Assembly (NCBI RefSeq): GCF_003444775.1 | Contig: NZ_CP021081.1 | Coordinates: 1,972,001 to 2,036,000 of the forward strand | DNA length: 64,000 nucleotides | DNA from: Deinococcus ficus | GTDB taxonomy: Bacteria > Deinococcota > Deinococci > Deinococcales > Deinococcaceae | Reading direction: 5' to 3' | Part shown: positions 34,826 to 43,356 of the stretch, piece by piece | How positions within the stretch are numbered: the stretch's first letter is position 1 | How the letters are laid out: every line of letters begins with the position of its first letter | The notes under the pieces: generated by a model | The model's input: only the letters and a program-made list of their open reading frames with translations | Databases searched by the model: none | Told to the model about the DNA's origin: nothing | Position numbers and translations under genes: made by a program

Positions 34826-35290
34826 ATGATGCGATTTGATCCCTTCCGCGAGATCGAGGAACTGTCCCAGCGCATGGACCGCGCCCTGGGCGGCACCCAG
34901 AGCGCCCGCCTGTCCCCGCCCGTGGACGTCCACGAGGACGAGACCGGTCTGGAACTCACCCTGGACCTGCCCGGCGTGCAACCGGACGCCATCCAGATCG
35001 AGGCCGAGAACAACACCCTGACCGTGCAGGCCGAACGCAAGTACGCCCGCACCGAGGGCCGCACCGCCCACCGCGTGGAACGCGCCTACGGCACCCTGGC
35101 CCGCACCTTCAGCGTGCCCGCCAAGTACGACCTCACGAAGGTCGAGGCGGACTTCGACCACGGCACCCTGACCATCCGCGTGCCCCGCAGCGAGGCCGCG
35201 CAGAAACGCGCCATCAGCGTCCGCACCGGCGGGCAGGCCACGCCGAACCGCACCGTGGATGCCGGTCAGAGCGACCAGAACAGCCAGTAA
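34826..35290 (+). CDS. Hsp20 / alpha-crystallin small heat-shock protein
   Basis: 154 residues. It is an ATP-independent chaperone that holds unfolding proteins in large oligomers. The alpha-crystallin domain spans about residues 32-130: PPVDVHEDETGLELTLDLPG, AENNTLTVQAERKY, the ERAYGTLARTFSVP strand, and the signature DHGTLTIRVPRSEA. The N-terminus (MMRFDPFREIEELSQRMDRA) matches bacterial class A proteins, and a polar tail ends the sequence. AAGGAGG eight bases before ATG 34826 decides the start; the next codon is also ATG. The strong vegetative promoter suggests high basal expression; no CIRCE element is seen. Confidence 0.94.
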   Translation: MMRFDPFREIEELSQRMDRALGGTQSARLSPPVDVHEDETGLELTLDLPGVQPDAIQIEAENNTLTVQAERKYARTEGRTAHRVERAYGTLARTFSVPAKYDLTKVEADFDHGTLTIRVPRSEAAQKRAISVRTGGQATPNRTVDAGQSDQNSQ

Positions 35291-35299
35291 CCCGCCTCT

Positions 35300-35321
35300 C
35301 CCCCGTCCGGCCGGATGGGGG
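35300..35321 (+). terminator. terminator of hsp20
   Basis: Stem CCCCC.TCCG / CGGA.GGGGG with a central GC, 10 bp after the hsp20 stop. Confidence 0.6.
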
Positions 35322-35328
35322 GTGTTCG

Positions 35329-35354
35329 CCCGCCCGGGACCTCACCCGGGCGGG
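35329..35354 (-). terminator. hairpin at the end of the frameshifted wHTH gene
   Basis: A perfect 10-bp stem CCCGCCCGGG / CCCGGGCGGG with a 6-base loop holding the stop codon of the minus-strand gene. Confidence 0.6.
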
Positions 35355-36023
35355 CTGCTCCATTCCGCGGGGTTGTCCGGGTCCAGCGGCAGCAGCGCCC
35401 CCTGCACCAGGTACGGCCGCGTGCCCGGCCCGCGCGACTCCTGCGCGCCCAGGCCCAGCAGCAGCTCGTCCAGCGCCGCCTGCAGCGCGCGCCCGGTCCG
35501 GCGGCAGCCACACCACGCCCACGAAATCCCCGCCGATCACCCGGGAGCGCAGGCCGGGGTCCGGCAGGAACGTCTCGGAGTGCACGTCGCCGCGCAGGTC
35601 GTCGCGGTAGATCAGCCGGGCGTGGTCCGGCAGGGTCAGCAGCGACCGGGCCGCCGCGCGGGCCCGCAGCCGGTCGAAGGCCCGGGCGTGCCGGGTGACC
35701 TGCGCTTCGAGGTCCTCGAAGGGCGTCAGGGCGAACGGGACGCGCAGCCCGGCGGGCGCGCGGTACAGGCGCATGGGCCGTCCGGCCCGCCGGACCTCGC
35801 CGGCCGGGTGCAGCAGCCCGGCCTGCAGGAACTGCCGCGCGCGGTACATCATCCGCTCGGTGCTCACGCCCAGTTCCCGGGCGGCCTGACTGACGCTGAG
35901 GGTCCGGCCGATGAAGGGCTTGAAGTGCCGCAGGGCGGCGTTGTCGCTGAGCAGCTGCGCCTGCCGGGCGGTGTGGACGTCGAACCACTCCCCGGTGAAC
36001 GAACCCAAAATCGTCTGCGGCAT
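35342..36023 (-). pseudogene. winged-helix (ArsR-like) regulator with a frameshift
   Basis: From ATG 36023 the frame encodes an N-terminal wHTH (LSVSQAARELGVSTERMMYR) and an effector-like domain up to VVWLPPDRAR, then turns to Gly/Ala/Arg nonsense. At about 35484-35494, in an alternating GC run, shifting one base restores a natural sequence, LQAALDELLLGLGAQ and then PYLVQGALLPLDPD, to a stop at 35342, inside a terminator hairpin. The intact product would be 227 residues. Either the gene is inactivated or the sequence has an error. It is divergent from the MFS gene 30 bp away, so a regulator/exporter pair is likely. TACCCT seven bases before the ATG. Confidence 0.75.
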
Positions 36024-36030
36024 TTCAGGT

Positions 36031-36036
36031 AGGGTA
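36031..36036 (-). promoter_or_regulatory. leaderless -10 box of the wHTH gene
   Basis: TACCCT on the minus strand, 7 nt before ATG 36023, in the 30-bp gap to the MFS gene. Confidence 0.55.
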
Positions 36037-36053
36037 CGCCGGACGCTGACGGC

Positions 36054-37301
36054 ATGCCCTCCTCCCCCGCTTCCATGCCCCCCGCCGCGCCGCTGCCCGT
36101 CACCTTCTGGGCGTACCTGGGCGGCCTCACCCTGACCGGCCTGGCGTACTCGGTGGTCAGCATCGCCCTGCCCTTCGTGGTGCTGGGCCTGCACTCCGCC
36201 CACCCGGAGGGGGCGGTGGGCGCCACCGTGCTGGCCGGCAGCCTGCCGCTGTTCCTGGGCCCGCTGGTGGGCAGCCTCGCCGACCACATTCCGGCCCGGC
36301 GGCTGCTGCAGGCTGCGCCGCTGCTGCGCGCCCTGCTGGTGGCTGGCGCGGGCCTGCTCACCGTGCGGGGGGCCGTCAGTCTGGAAGCGCTGCTGGCGCT
36401 GTCGTTCCTGAACGGCCTGCTCACCACCCTGAGCGTCACCGCGGCCGGCGCCCTGCTGCCGCGGCTGGTCCCGCCCGCGCGGCTGGCCCAGGCGAACAGC
36501 CTGCAAAGCGGCGGCCTGATGGGCGCCCCCCTCGTCGGCTACGGGCTGGGCGGCGTGCTGGTGCACGCCCTCGGCGCCGGGGAGACGCTGCTGCTGGCCG
36601 CACCCTTCATCGCCTCGCTGGCCGTGGCCGCCCGGGCCCTCCCCACCCTGCCGCCCGTGGGCACCCCGGGGCGCGGCGGGCCCGGCCTGGACCTGCTCGC
36701 CGCCGCGCGCGTGATGCGCGCCTCGCCGCTGCTGCTGGGCCTGGTGGGCACCAGCTTCCTGCTGAACCTCGCCATGAACCTGATGAACGTCCGCGCGCCG
36801 CTGTTCATGCGCACCGCCGGGCGCGGCGCGGCCGACTACGCGGTGTTCGAGATGCTGATTTCCGGCGGGGTGCTGCTGGGCATCCTGCTCGTCACGCCCC
36901 TCGCGCGGCGGCTCACGCTGGACGGCGTGCTGGGCGTGAGCCGCTGGGTGCTGCCGGCCGGCACGGCGGCGCTGGCGCTGCCGCAGGTGGGCGCGTGGTG
37001 GGCGGCGGCCGCGGTGTTCGGCGTGGGCCTGGGCCTGCTGGAGGTGGCGGCCGTGACCCGCATCCAGGAGCTCATCCCGGACCACGTGCGCGGCCGGGTG
37101 ATGGGCACCTTCCTGGGCGTGAACGCCGGGGGCCTGTCGCTGGGCGCGACCCTGGCCGGCTGGACCGTGCCCACCGCCGTCCTGATGACCGTGCTGAGCA
37201 CCGCCCTGCTGCTGCTGGCGCTGGGCTGGCCGCTGGTGGCCCGCGCCGAGGCCCGCCGCGCCCGGCCACTTCCGACCCTGCCGCAGCCGGCCGGTGACTG
37301 A
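36054..37301 (+). CDS. major facilitator superfamily transporter
   Basis: 415 residues with about 12 hydrophobic segments. The loop between TM2 and TM3 (GPLVGSLADHIPARRLLQAA) resembles the MFS GxLxDRxGRR motif, and the second half has a matching VRGRVMGTFLGVNAGGLSLG segment. The overall look is that of DHA-type drug or metabolite exporters such as EntS/MdfA-like proteins. Substrate unknown. The wHTH gene on the opposite strand, starting 30 bp away, probably controls it; if that regulator is truly broken, this exporter could be deregulated. Confidence 0.88.
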   Translation: MPSSPASMPPAAPLPVTFWAYLGGLTLTGLAYSVVSIALPFVVLGLHSAHPEGAVGATVLAGSLPLFLGPLVGSLADHIPARRLLQAAPLLRALLVAGAGLLTVRGAVSLEALLALSFLNGLLTTLSVTAAGALLPRLVPPARLAQANSLQSGGLMGAPLVGYGLGGVLVHALGAGETLLLAAPFIASLAVAARALPTLPPVGTPGRGGPGLDLLAAARVMRASPLLLGLVGTSFLLNLAMNLMNVRAPLFMRTAGRGAADYAVFEMLISGGVLLGILLVTPLARRLTLDGVLGVSRWVLPAGTAALALPQVGAWWAAAAVFGVGLGLLEVAAVTRIQELIPDHVRGRVMGTFLGVNAGGLSLGATLAGWTVPTAVLMTVLSTALLLLALGWPLVARAEARRARPLPTLPQPAGD

Positions 37302-37311
37302 GCCTCCCTCT

Positions 37312-38247
37312 CTACTCGCCTTCCTGCACGGCCTTGAGCAGGTCGCCGGCGATCTCCAGCGCGGCCGGGCCCAGCGGCGCGCGCCCGGCGCCGAGCAGCA
37401 CGCCCAGCTTCTCGCGGCGGGCGCTGCTCAGGTGCGGCCAGCGGGTCAGGTCCGGACGGTGCAGGCGGGCCGTCTCGTCCCGCAACAGGCGCACCGCGCC
37501 GTCGTAATACCCGCACTGGTAGGCGGCGCGGGCGCGTTTCTCCTGATCCAGCAGGCCCAGGCCGCGCGTGGCGAGCAGCACCCGGCGCGCCTCCTCCTGC
37601 CCGCCGAAGGCATACAGGTGCTCCAGGTGGTACACCGCCTTCGGGTAGCGCAGCCCGGCCGCGGCGCGCCACGCGTGCGGCAGGCGGATCTCGAACTCCG
37701 GCCACTGGTGCAGGTGCGTGAGCAGCGCCGGGTACAGCGCCCCCAGGGCGATGTCGCGGGCGTCCGCCAGGGCCAGCAGGCCCTCCTGCGGGCCGTGCCC
37801 GGGGCCGGTGTGTGCCTGCCGGGACGCCTGGATCTGCTCGCGGGCGGTGTTCAGCAGTTCGGCGCGGTGCGCGGCCAGCTGCGAGGGGTTCAGATGCCAC
37901 AGGGTGCGCTGGATGCGGCCGTACCCGCCGGTGGGGTCGTACAGCACGCGGCTGGTGGCCAGCAGGGCCAGCGGGGCGTCCGTGCGGGCCACGTCCCAGT
38001 CCCGCCAGGCCTCGAGCTGCTCGTACGGGAAGCGGTGCACGGTCACGCCGGCGCGCGTGTCGGTCTGCGCGGCGCTCAGGCCGCGTTCGAAGGTCACGAA
38101 GGTGGGCACGCTGCCGGTCCACTGCTCGTCCGTGCCGTAACTGCCGGCCTGCGCCAGCGCGCGCACCTTGCGGTCGGCGGTGAGGCGCTCCACGACGCGT
38201 TCGGTGGTGGCGTGGCGGTCGGTGCGGTCGGGGGTTCGGTCGGTCAT
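37312..38247 (-). CDS. uncharacterised protein with a nucleotidyltransferase-like N-terminus
   Basis: 311 residues; no confident family. The N-terminal third has [20 protein letters not shown] followed by [20 protein letters not shown] and a [12 protein letters not shown] strand, which resembles the GS-x-G-x-D layout of Pol-beta-type nucleotidyltransferases (kanamycin nucleotidyltransferase-like), though the acidic triad is not clear. The rest is helical and His/Leu-rich, like the HEPN-type C-terminal domain that often accompanies such enzymes ([20 protein letters not shown]). No signal peptide. TATGCT lies about 24 bases upstream of the start codon. Convergent with the MFS gene. Confidence 0.6.
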   Translation of the reverse strand: MTDRTPDRTDRHATTERVVERLTADRKVRALAQAGSYGTDEQWTGSVPTFVTFERGLSAAQTDTRAGVTVHRFPYEQLEAWRDWDVARTDAPLALLATSRVLYDPTGGYGRIQRTLWHLNPSQLAAHRAELLNTAREQIQASRQAHTGPGHGPQEGLLALADARDIALGALYPALLTHLHQWPEFEIRLPHAWRAAAGLRYPKAVYHLEHLYAFGGQEEARRVLLATRGLGLLDQEKRARAAYQCGYYDGAVRLLRDETARLHRPDLTRWPHLSSARREKLGVLLGAGRAPLGPAALEIAGDLLKAVQEGE

Positions 38248-38287
38248 GGGACGGGTCCACCGTCCAGCATACGCAGGGGCGGGCCGG

Positions 38288-38998
38288 TCACACCGTTGCC
38301 GGGGCTCCTTCAGTGCCCTGCTCGCCGCGCCGGGCCAGCGGGGTGAGGCCGGCCTGCACGCGTCCGCCCACGCTGACCTGCGGCACGAACGCCTCCGGGA
38401 CGTGCAGCAGGACCAGGGCGCCCTCCGGCAGGAAGGCGAGCTTCACGCCGGCCTGCACAGCGTCTCCCGGAGTCACGTACCGGCGGGCGTTCAGGGCCCG
38501 GCCCGGCGCGACCAGTGCCAGTGTGACCGGTGTGCCGTCCGGCCCCGTCAGGCGCAGGGTCAGGCGTTCGTTTTCCAGCGTGCCCCGCCCGGCCAGCAGG
38601 TTCCCGGCCGGGCCGGTCAGGGTCGCCAGTGGGCCGGCCAGCGGCACGTTCACACGGCTGCCGTGAAATGGCGCGGCCTCCACCGCCCCGGCCAGGGGGG
38701 CGGTCACGAAACGCACGTCCAGCGCGCCCACGTGCACGCCCAGCAGCCAGCCGTCCGCAAGGCCGGCGGGGGCGCCCAGCAGGTCGGCGGCGTCCAGCGG
38801 GCCGTTCAGGCCGGGCACGTCCAGGCGGCCGCCGGTCACGCGCCGCACGAACGCCACGCGCCCGTCGGCCGGGGCCAGCAGCTCACCGGGGCCGGGCCGC
38901 GCCAGCCGCACGGGGTCACGGTAGCGGTGCACCGCCCGGCCGTACGTCAGGGCGGCGCCTGCCGCGGCCAGCATCCACACCCGTCGGGGAACACGCAT
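38288..38998 (-). CDS. phosphatidylserine decarboxylase-like protein lacking the catalytic serine
   Basis: 236 residues. The order of blocks follows phosphatidylserine decarboxylase: a membrane-proximal N-terminus, [19 protein letters not shown] (SPADG motif), [15 protein letters not shown] (the DVHxNRxPxxG block) and [13 protein letters not shown] (the GxFxxGSTVxLL block). In the active enzyme the GST Ser self-cleaves to form the pyruvoyl cofactor; here the position is Ala194 (G193-A194). The His of DVH, needed for cleavage, is Arg96. It should therefore be neither processed nor a decarboxylase. One TM near residues 7-21. Leaderless-type box upstream. Confidence 0.72.
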   Translation of the reverse strand: MRVPRRVWMLAAAGAALTYGRAVHRYRDPVRLARPGPGELLAPADGRVAFVRRVTGGRLDVPGLNGPLDAADLLGAPAGLADGWLLGVHVGALDVRFVTAPLAGAVEAAPFHGSRVNVPLAGPLATLTGPAGNLLAGRGTLENERLTLRLTGPDGTPVTLALVAPGRALNARRYVTPGDAVQAGVKLAFLPEGALVLLHVPEAFVPQVSVGGRVQAGLTPLARRGEQGTEGAPATV

Positions 38999-39005
38999 GG
39001 CGTGC

Positions 39006-39011
39006 AGTGTA
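39006..39011 (-). promoter_or_regulatory. leaderless -10 box of the PSD-like gene
   Basis: TACACT on the minus strand, 7 nt before the ATG. Confidence 0.55.
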
Positions 39012-39029
39012 GCCCTGCCCGGCGTGGCG

Positions 39030-39476
39030 TCAGGCGGGGTGCACGGTTTCGGTCAGCCATTCGCGGCGCAGCAGGTGCGCCTCCACGGCGGCCGGCAGCC
39101 ACGGCAGGCTGTTGGCGGGCAGGGCATCCGGCGCGAACCACCCGAGTTCGCCCGTGTGCTCCAGGGCCCGGGGCTCGCCGGTCCAGGTGCGGGCCAGGAA
39201 GAAGAAGTCCACGCCGCGTGCCGGGCCTTGCCCGGCCGCGCCGGTCAGGTCGTATCTCGCCACGCCCAGGCACTCCAGGTCCTGCGGGCGGACGTGCAGC
39301 CCCACCTCCTCGCGCACCTCGCGGGCGGCGGCCTGCGCAAGGGGCTCGCCGGGCTCGACCCGTCCGCCCGGCAGGTTCCACAGGCCAGCGGCGTACCGGG
39401 TGCCCTCGCGGCGGCCGAGCAGCAACCGGCCCTGCGCGTCCTGCAGGAACGTCCAGACGACCAGCGTGAGGTCCAT
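39030..39476 (-). CDS. Nudix hydrolase
   Basis: 148 residues. The Nudix box is complete: GGRVEPGEPLAQ then AAAREVREEVGL at about residues 37-60, preceded by the WNLPGG strand. Nudix enzymes hydrolyse nucleoside diphosphates linked to another moiety; Deinococcus carries many. The specificity (oxidised nucleotide, dinucleoside polyphosphate, NDP-sugar) cannot be read from the sequence. ATG at 39476, seven bases after TACGCT. It starts on the opposite strand just before the TPP riboswitch of the thi operon, with no functional link seen. Confidence 0.9.
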   Translation of the reverse strand: MDLTLVVWTFLQDAQGRLLLGRREGTRYAAGLWNLPGGRVEPGEPLAQAAAREVREEVGLHVRPQDLECLGVARYDLTGAAGQGPARGVDFFFLARTWTGEPRALEHTGELGWFAPDALPANSLPWLPAAVEAHLLRREWLTETVHPA

Positions 39477-39483
39477 GCGCGGC

Positions 39484-39489
39484 AGCGTA
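39484..39489 (-). promoter_or_regulatory. leaderless -10 box of the Nudix gene
   Basis: TACGCT on the minus strand, 7 nt before the ATG. Confidence 0.55.
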
Positions 39490-39543
39490 CCGCCCGGCGG
39501 GACGAAAGGTGCGGCCGGGGCCGCGGGGGGGCGGGCGGTGCGC

Positions 39544-39549
39544 TATGCT
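39544..39549 (+). promoter_or_regulatory. -10 box of the thi operon
   Basis: TATGCT, about 10 nt before the riboswitch P1 stem, so transcription would begin right at the aptamer. Confidence 0.6.
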
Positions 39550-39558
39550 CCGCGCTGC

Positions 39559-39644
39559 GTCACCTGGGGTGCCCCGCGGCAGAAGTGGGGCTGAGACACA
39601 CCCAAGGAACCTGAACCGGGTCATACCGGCGGAGGGAGTGTGAC
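39559..39644 (+). ncRNA. TPP (THI-box) riboswitch
   Basis: All conserved pieces are present in order: GGGGTGCC, the pyrimidine-sensing CTGAGA (39591-39596), ACCC, the pyrophosphate-side ACCTGAACCGGGTCATACCG and GGCGGAGGGA. P1 pairs GTCAC (39559-39563) with GTGAC (39640-39644). It sits directly upstream of the thiamine transport operon, with a terminator hairpin before the first gene, so TPP binding should end transcription. Confidence 0.93.
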
Positions 39645-39673
39645 CGGCCCGGCCACCGTCCGGGTCAGGACCT

Positions 39674-39701
39674 CCCCTCTCGTGACGCGAGGGGGATTTT
39701 T
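39674..39701 (+). terminator. TPP riboswitch expression platform (terminator / SD sequestration)
   Basis: Stem CCCCTCTCG / CGCGAGGGG with one T-C mismatch and a TGA loop, then GA and five T. The 3' arm contains GAGGGGG, which is also the only Shine-Dalgarno candidate for thiB seven bases later, so the hairpin could stop both transcription and translation. CTCCC at 39672-39676 can also pair with GGGAG of the aptamer. Confidence 0.7.
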
Positions 39702-39702
39702 C

Positions 39703-40737
39703 ATGCGGACCATCCTGCTTTCCACCGTTCTGGCCCTCGGCGCTCAGACCGCCGCCGCCCAGACCACGCTGACCGTGATCACGCACGACAGCTTCGACCT
39801 CGACAAGAAACTCGTGGCGGCCTTCGAGAAGGCCAATAACGCCCGGGTGCGCTTCGTGAAGGGCGGGGACGCCGGGGAGCTCCTGAACCGCCTGGTGCTC
39901 ACGCGCCGCGCGCCGGTCGCGGACGTGGTGTACGGCCTGGACAACAGCCTGCTCGCCCGCGCCCGGCAGATGGACCTGCTGCAGGCGTACCGCTCGCCGC
40001 TGACCGCGAAGGTCCCGGCCGCGTACCGCCTGGACGACGCGGGGCTGCTGAACACCGTGGATTACGGGTTCGTGGCCCTGAACTACGACCGCGCGGCCTT
40101 CGCGAAGACCGGCTTGCCCCTCCCGAAGTCGCTGGACGATCTGAAGAAACCCGAGTACGCGCGCCTGACCGTGGTGCCCAGCCCGGCCACGAGCAGCCCC
40201 GGCCTGGCGTTCCTGCTCGCCACCGTGAACCACTACGGCGAGGCGGGCGCCTGGGCGTGGTGGCGCGAGGCGCGCCAGGGCGGCCTGAAGGTCGTGCGCG
40301 GCTGGAGTGACGCGTACTACAAGGACTTCACCCGCGGCGGCGGGAAGTACCCCATCGTGCTCAGTTACGCCAGCAGCCCCGCCGCCGAGGTGTACTACGC
40401 CGACGGGTACAGCGCCGCGCGGCCCCCGAAGGAAAGCCCCACCGCGAACCTGCTGCTGCCGGGCAGCACCTGGCTGCAGCTGGAAGGCGTGGGCATCCTG
40501 AAGGGCGCCAAACAGCCCGCCCTGGCCCGCAAGTTCGTGGATTTCATGCTGGGCGCCGGCGTGCAGGCGGACCTGCCCACCCGCATGTGGGTGTACCCGG
40601 CGGTGGGCGGCGTGAAGCTGGACCCGGTGTTCCGGTTTGCGCAGACGCCCGCGGCGGCGAAGGTGAACGCGGCCGTGACCGCCAACCCGCAGCGGCTGGT
40701 GGACGCCTGGGTGACGGACGTCCTGCGCGCCCGCTGA
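39703..40737 (+). CDS. thiB: thiamine ABC transporter substrate-binding protein
   Basis: 344 residues with a cleavable signal peptide ([20 protein letters not shown]). The mature part is a type-2 periplasmic binding protein of the ThiB/TbpA family: [20 protein letters not shown] at the N-terminus, [32 protein letters not shown], and the tail [20 protein letters not shown]. It delivers thiamine (or its phosphates) to ThiP/ThiQ. The ATG at 39703 sits just after the riboswitch terminator; an in-frame GTG at 39640 lies inside the aptamer and would destroy the signal peptide, so it is rejected. Confidence 0.93.
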   Translation: MRTILLSTVLALGAQTAAAQTTLTVITHDSFDLDKKLVAAFEKANNARVRFVKGGDAGELLNRLVLTRRAPVADVVYGLDNSLLARARQMDLLQAYRSPLTAKVPAAYRLDDAGLLNTVDYGFVALNYDRAAFAKTGLPLPKSLDDLKKPEYARLTVVPSPATSSPGLAFLLATVNHYGEAGAWAWWREARQGGLKVVRGWSDAYYKDFTRGGGKYPIVLSYASSPAAEVYYADGYSAARPPKESPTANLLLPGSTWLQLEGVGILKGAKQPALARKFVDFMLGAGVQADLPTRMWVYPAVGGVKLDPVFRFAQTPAAAKVNAAVTANPQRLVDAWVTDVLRAR

Positions 40738-40783
40738 GACTGGCCCCCGCGCGCATGCAGCCCGCCACGCACAGGACGGCCCG

Positions 40784-42331
40784 GTGACCGGGTCGCGGCT
40801 GGCCGGCTGGCTGCTGGCGCTGCCAGCCCTGCTGTTCACGGCGCTGTTCCTGGCGGTTCCGCTGGGCCGCACCCTGGCCGAAGGCGGCGTGAACCTGGGG
40901 GTGTGGCGCGACCCGTACTTCCTGGGCCGGCTGGGCTGGACGCTGGCGCAGGCGGGCGTGACGGCCCTGGCGGCGCTGCTCCTGGGCGCGCCGCTGGCGT
41001 ACCTGCTGTCGCGCTATGAGGCGCCGGGCAAGGCACTGTTCCTGCGGCTGCTGCTGCTGCCCTTCGTCACGCCCACGTTGGTGGCGGTGCTGGGCCTCTC
41101 GGCGCTGCTGGGCCCGCAGGGCTGGGTCACGCGCCTGACCGGCCTGGACCTGTCGGACACGCCCGCGCTGCTGGTGCTGGGGAACCTCTTCTTTAATCTG
41201 CCGGTGATGATCCGCCTGGGGTACGGCGGGTTCTCGCGCGTGCCGCCCAGCCTGATCGGCGCGGCGCGGTCGCTGGGCGCCGGGGCCACCCGCGCCGCGC
41301 TGGACGTGGCGCTGCCGCTGGCCCTGCCGGGGCTCGCGGCAGGCGCGGTGCTGGTGTTCCTGTACTCGGCCCTGAGTTTCGGGCTGCCCCTGGCGCTGGG
41401 CGGCGAGCGGTACGCCACGCTGGAGGTCGAGATCTACACCCTGACGGCCCTGCAGCTCCGGCTGTCGGAGGCCAGCGCCCTGATCGCCGGGCAGCTGCTG
41501 CTCACCCTGGTGGCGACGTGGGTGTACACGCACCTCACGCGCGGCGGGGTGGGCGTGCCGGCCGGCGGGCTGCCCCGCGCACGCGGCGGGGCGGCGTGGG
41601 CGCTCCTGGCTCTGGGGGCCGTGACGGTCCTGGTGTGCTTCGCGCCGCTGGCGGCCGTGGTGGCCCGAGGGCTGCTCGGGTCGGCCGGCCCCACCCTTGC
41701 GTACTGGCAGGGCGTGCTGGCCGGCGAGGACACGCCCCTGCTGGTGTGGAACACCGTGCGCTTCGGGCTGATGGCGCTGCTGGGCGCCGGCATTCTGGGC
41801 GGCCTGTACGCCTGGGGCGCGTGGCTGGCGCGGTCCCGGGCGCTGGACGTGGTCTCGCTGCTGCCGCTGATGGTCTCCCCCGTCAGCCTGGCGGTGGGGT
41901 ACCTGCTGGCGTACCCGGTGCTGGCGGCCACGCTGCCCCTGCTGATCGCCGCGTACGTGCTGCTGGCGCTGCCGCTGGTGATCCGCTCGGCGCTGCCGGC
42001 CCTGCGGGCGGTGCCGCCGCGGCTGCTGGAGGCCGCCCGGACGCTCGGCGCGGGCGGGTTCACCGCGCACCGGACCGTGACCTTCCCGCTGGTCCTGCCC
42101 GCCCTGCGCGGCGGGTCGGCGCTGGCGCTGGCGACCGTGCTGGGCGAGTTCGGCGCGACCCTGGTCCTGACCCGCCCGGAGTGGGCGACCCTCAGCACCG
42201 GCCTGTACGAGCGCCTGGGCCGGCCCGGCGAACGGAACCTGGGCGAGGCCTGCGCCCTGGCGACCGTGCTGCTGCTGCTGTCCGCCGCGGCGTTCACCGT
42301 GCTGGACGGCGGGGAGGGCGAGGTCACGTGA
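40784..42331 (+). CDS. thiP: thiamine ABC transporter permease
   Basis: 515 residues, a fused permease with two sets of about six membrane segments. Each half has an EAA-type loop facing the ATPase: [20 protein letters not shown] in the first and [20 protein letters not shown] in the second. This duplicated arrangement is that of ThiP and the iron/sulfate-type permeases. GTG start 46 bp after thiB; the C-terminus overlaps a possible GTG start of thiQ. Substrate assigned from the riboswitch and neighbours. Confidence 0.92.
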   Translation: MTGSRLAGWLLALPALLFTALFLAVPLGRTLAEGGVNLGVWRDPYFLGRLGWTLAQAGVTALAALLLGAPLAYLLSRYEAPGKALFLRLLLLPFVTPTLVAVLGLSALLGPQGWVTRLTGLDLSDTPALLVLGNLFFNLPVMIRLGYGGFSRVPPSLIGAARSLGAGATRAALDVALPLALPGLAAGAVLVFLYSALSFGLPLALGGERYATLEVEIYTLTALQLRLSEASALIAGQLLLTLVATWVYTHLTRGGVGVPAGGLPRARGGAAWALLALGAVTVLVCFAPLAAVVARGLLGSAGPTLAYWQGVLAGEDTPLLVWNTVRFGLMALLGAGILGGLYAWGAWLARSRALDVVSLLPLMVSPVSLAVGYLLAYPVLAATLPLLIAAYVLLALPLVIRSALPALRAVPPRLLEAARTLGAGGFTAHRTVTFPLVLPALRGGSALALATVLGEFGATLVLTRPEWATLSTGLYERLGRPGERNLGEACALATVLLLLSAAAFTVLDGGEGEVT

Positions 42332-42350
42332 GCCCGCCCGGCCCGCGTCG

Positions 42351-42356
42351 TACCCT
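42351..42356 (+). promoter_or_regulatory. possible internal leaderless promoter in front of thiQ
   Basis: TACCCT, 7 nt before ATG 42364, just after the end of thiP. If active, it would express thiQ-thiN independently of the riboswitch. Confidence 0.4.
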
Positions 42357-42363
42357 GGGCGGC

Positions 42364-43356
42364 ATGCCGCCCGCTGACGCCCTGCACGCCGAGCACCTCA
42401 GCAAGGCGTTCGGGCCGGTGCAGGCGCTGCGGGACGTGACGCTGGGGGTGGCGCGCGGGGAGACGCTGGCGCTGCTGGGGCCGTCCGGGTGCGGGAAGAG
42501 CACCGCGCTGCGCTGCGTGGCGGGCCTGGAACGCCCGGACGCGGGCCGGGTGCGGGTCGGCGGGCGGGACGTGACCGGGGAAGCGCCGGAGGCGCGGCAC
42601 CTGGGGCTGGTGTTCCAGGATTACGCGCTGTTCCCGCACCTGAGCGTGCTGGACAACGTGGCGTACGGCCCGCGGGTGCGGGGGCTGCGCCGGGCGGAGG
42701 CCGAAGCCAGAGTGCGGGAGGCGCTGGAGCTGGTGAACCTGCCGGACCTGACCGGTCGCCGGCCGGCGCAGCTGTCGGGCGGGCAGCAGCAGCGGGTGGC
42801 CCTGGCCCGCGCGCTGGCGACGCACTCGCCGCTGCTGCTGCTGGACGAGCCGCTCAGCAACCTGGACGAGCAGCTGCGCGCCGAACTGCGCGTGGACCTG
42901 CGGGCCCTGTTTCACCGCCTGGACGCGGGGGTGCTGCTGGTCACGCACGACCAGCGCGAAGCCCTGGCCCTGGCGGACCGGGTGGCGGTCATGCGCGCGG
43001 GTGAGGTCGTGCAGGTGGGCGCGGCCGCGGAGGTGTTCGCGCGGCCCGCGACGGCGTGGGTGGCGGCGTTCCTGGGCTGGGCGAACGTGCTCCCGGGGGG
43101 GCCGGGGGAGGCGCTGCTGGTGCCGGAGGACGCCGCGCAGCTGGGCGTGGGCGAGGCGTGGCCGGTCACGGCCCGGCAGGGCACCGAGGCGGGTGAGACG
43201 GTCACCGTGGCGCACGCGCTGGGCCCGCTGACACTGCACCTGAGCGCGCGGGAGGCGGCCCTCGCCGGGGGCACCCTGACCCTATGGGTGGACGAGGGCC
43301 GGGTGCAGCGCGTCCCGGACGACCGGCCAGCGTCAGCCAGCGGGGGGAGCGCGTGA
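42364..43356 (+). CDS. thiQ: thiamine ABC transporter ATPase
   Basis: 330 residues. ABC ATPase domain (1 to about 230): Walker A LLGPSGCGKST, Q-loop VFQDYALFPHLSV, signature QLSGGQQQRVALARAL, Walker B LLLLDEPLSNLD and the H-loop VTHDQREAL. The C-terminal extension (about 235-330) is a TOBE-like regulatory domain, so the protein is longer than E. coli ThiQ and closer to PotA/FbpC-type ATPases. An alternative GTG at 42328 overlaps the thiP stop (GTGA) and has a GAGG upstream; ATG 42364 fits the domain start and a TACCCT box. Both starts may be used. Confidence 0.9.
   Translation: MPPADALHAEHLSKAFGPVQALRDVTLGVARGETLALLGPSGCGKSTALRCVAGLERPDAGRVRVGGRDVTGEAPEARHLGLVFQDYALFPHLSVLDNVAYGPRVRGLRRAEAEARVREALELVNLPDLTGRRPAQLSGGQQQRVALARALATHSPLLLLDEPLSNLDEQLRAELRVDLRALFHRLDAGVLLVTHDQREALALADRVAVMRAGEVVQVGAAAEVFARPATAWVAAFLGWANVLPGGPGEALLVPEDAAQLGVGEAWPVTARQGTEAGETVTVAHALGPLTLHLSAREAALAGGTLTLWVDEGRVQRVPDDRPASASGGSA

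Noticed and set aside
39640..39702. GTG 39640 as the thiB start
   Set aside because: It lies within the TPP aptamer and would bury the signal peptide behind 21 residues.
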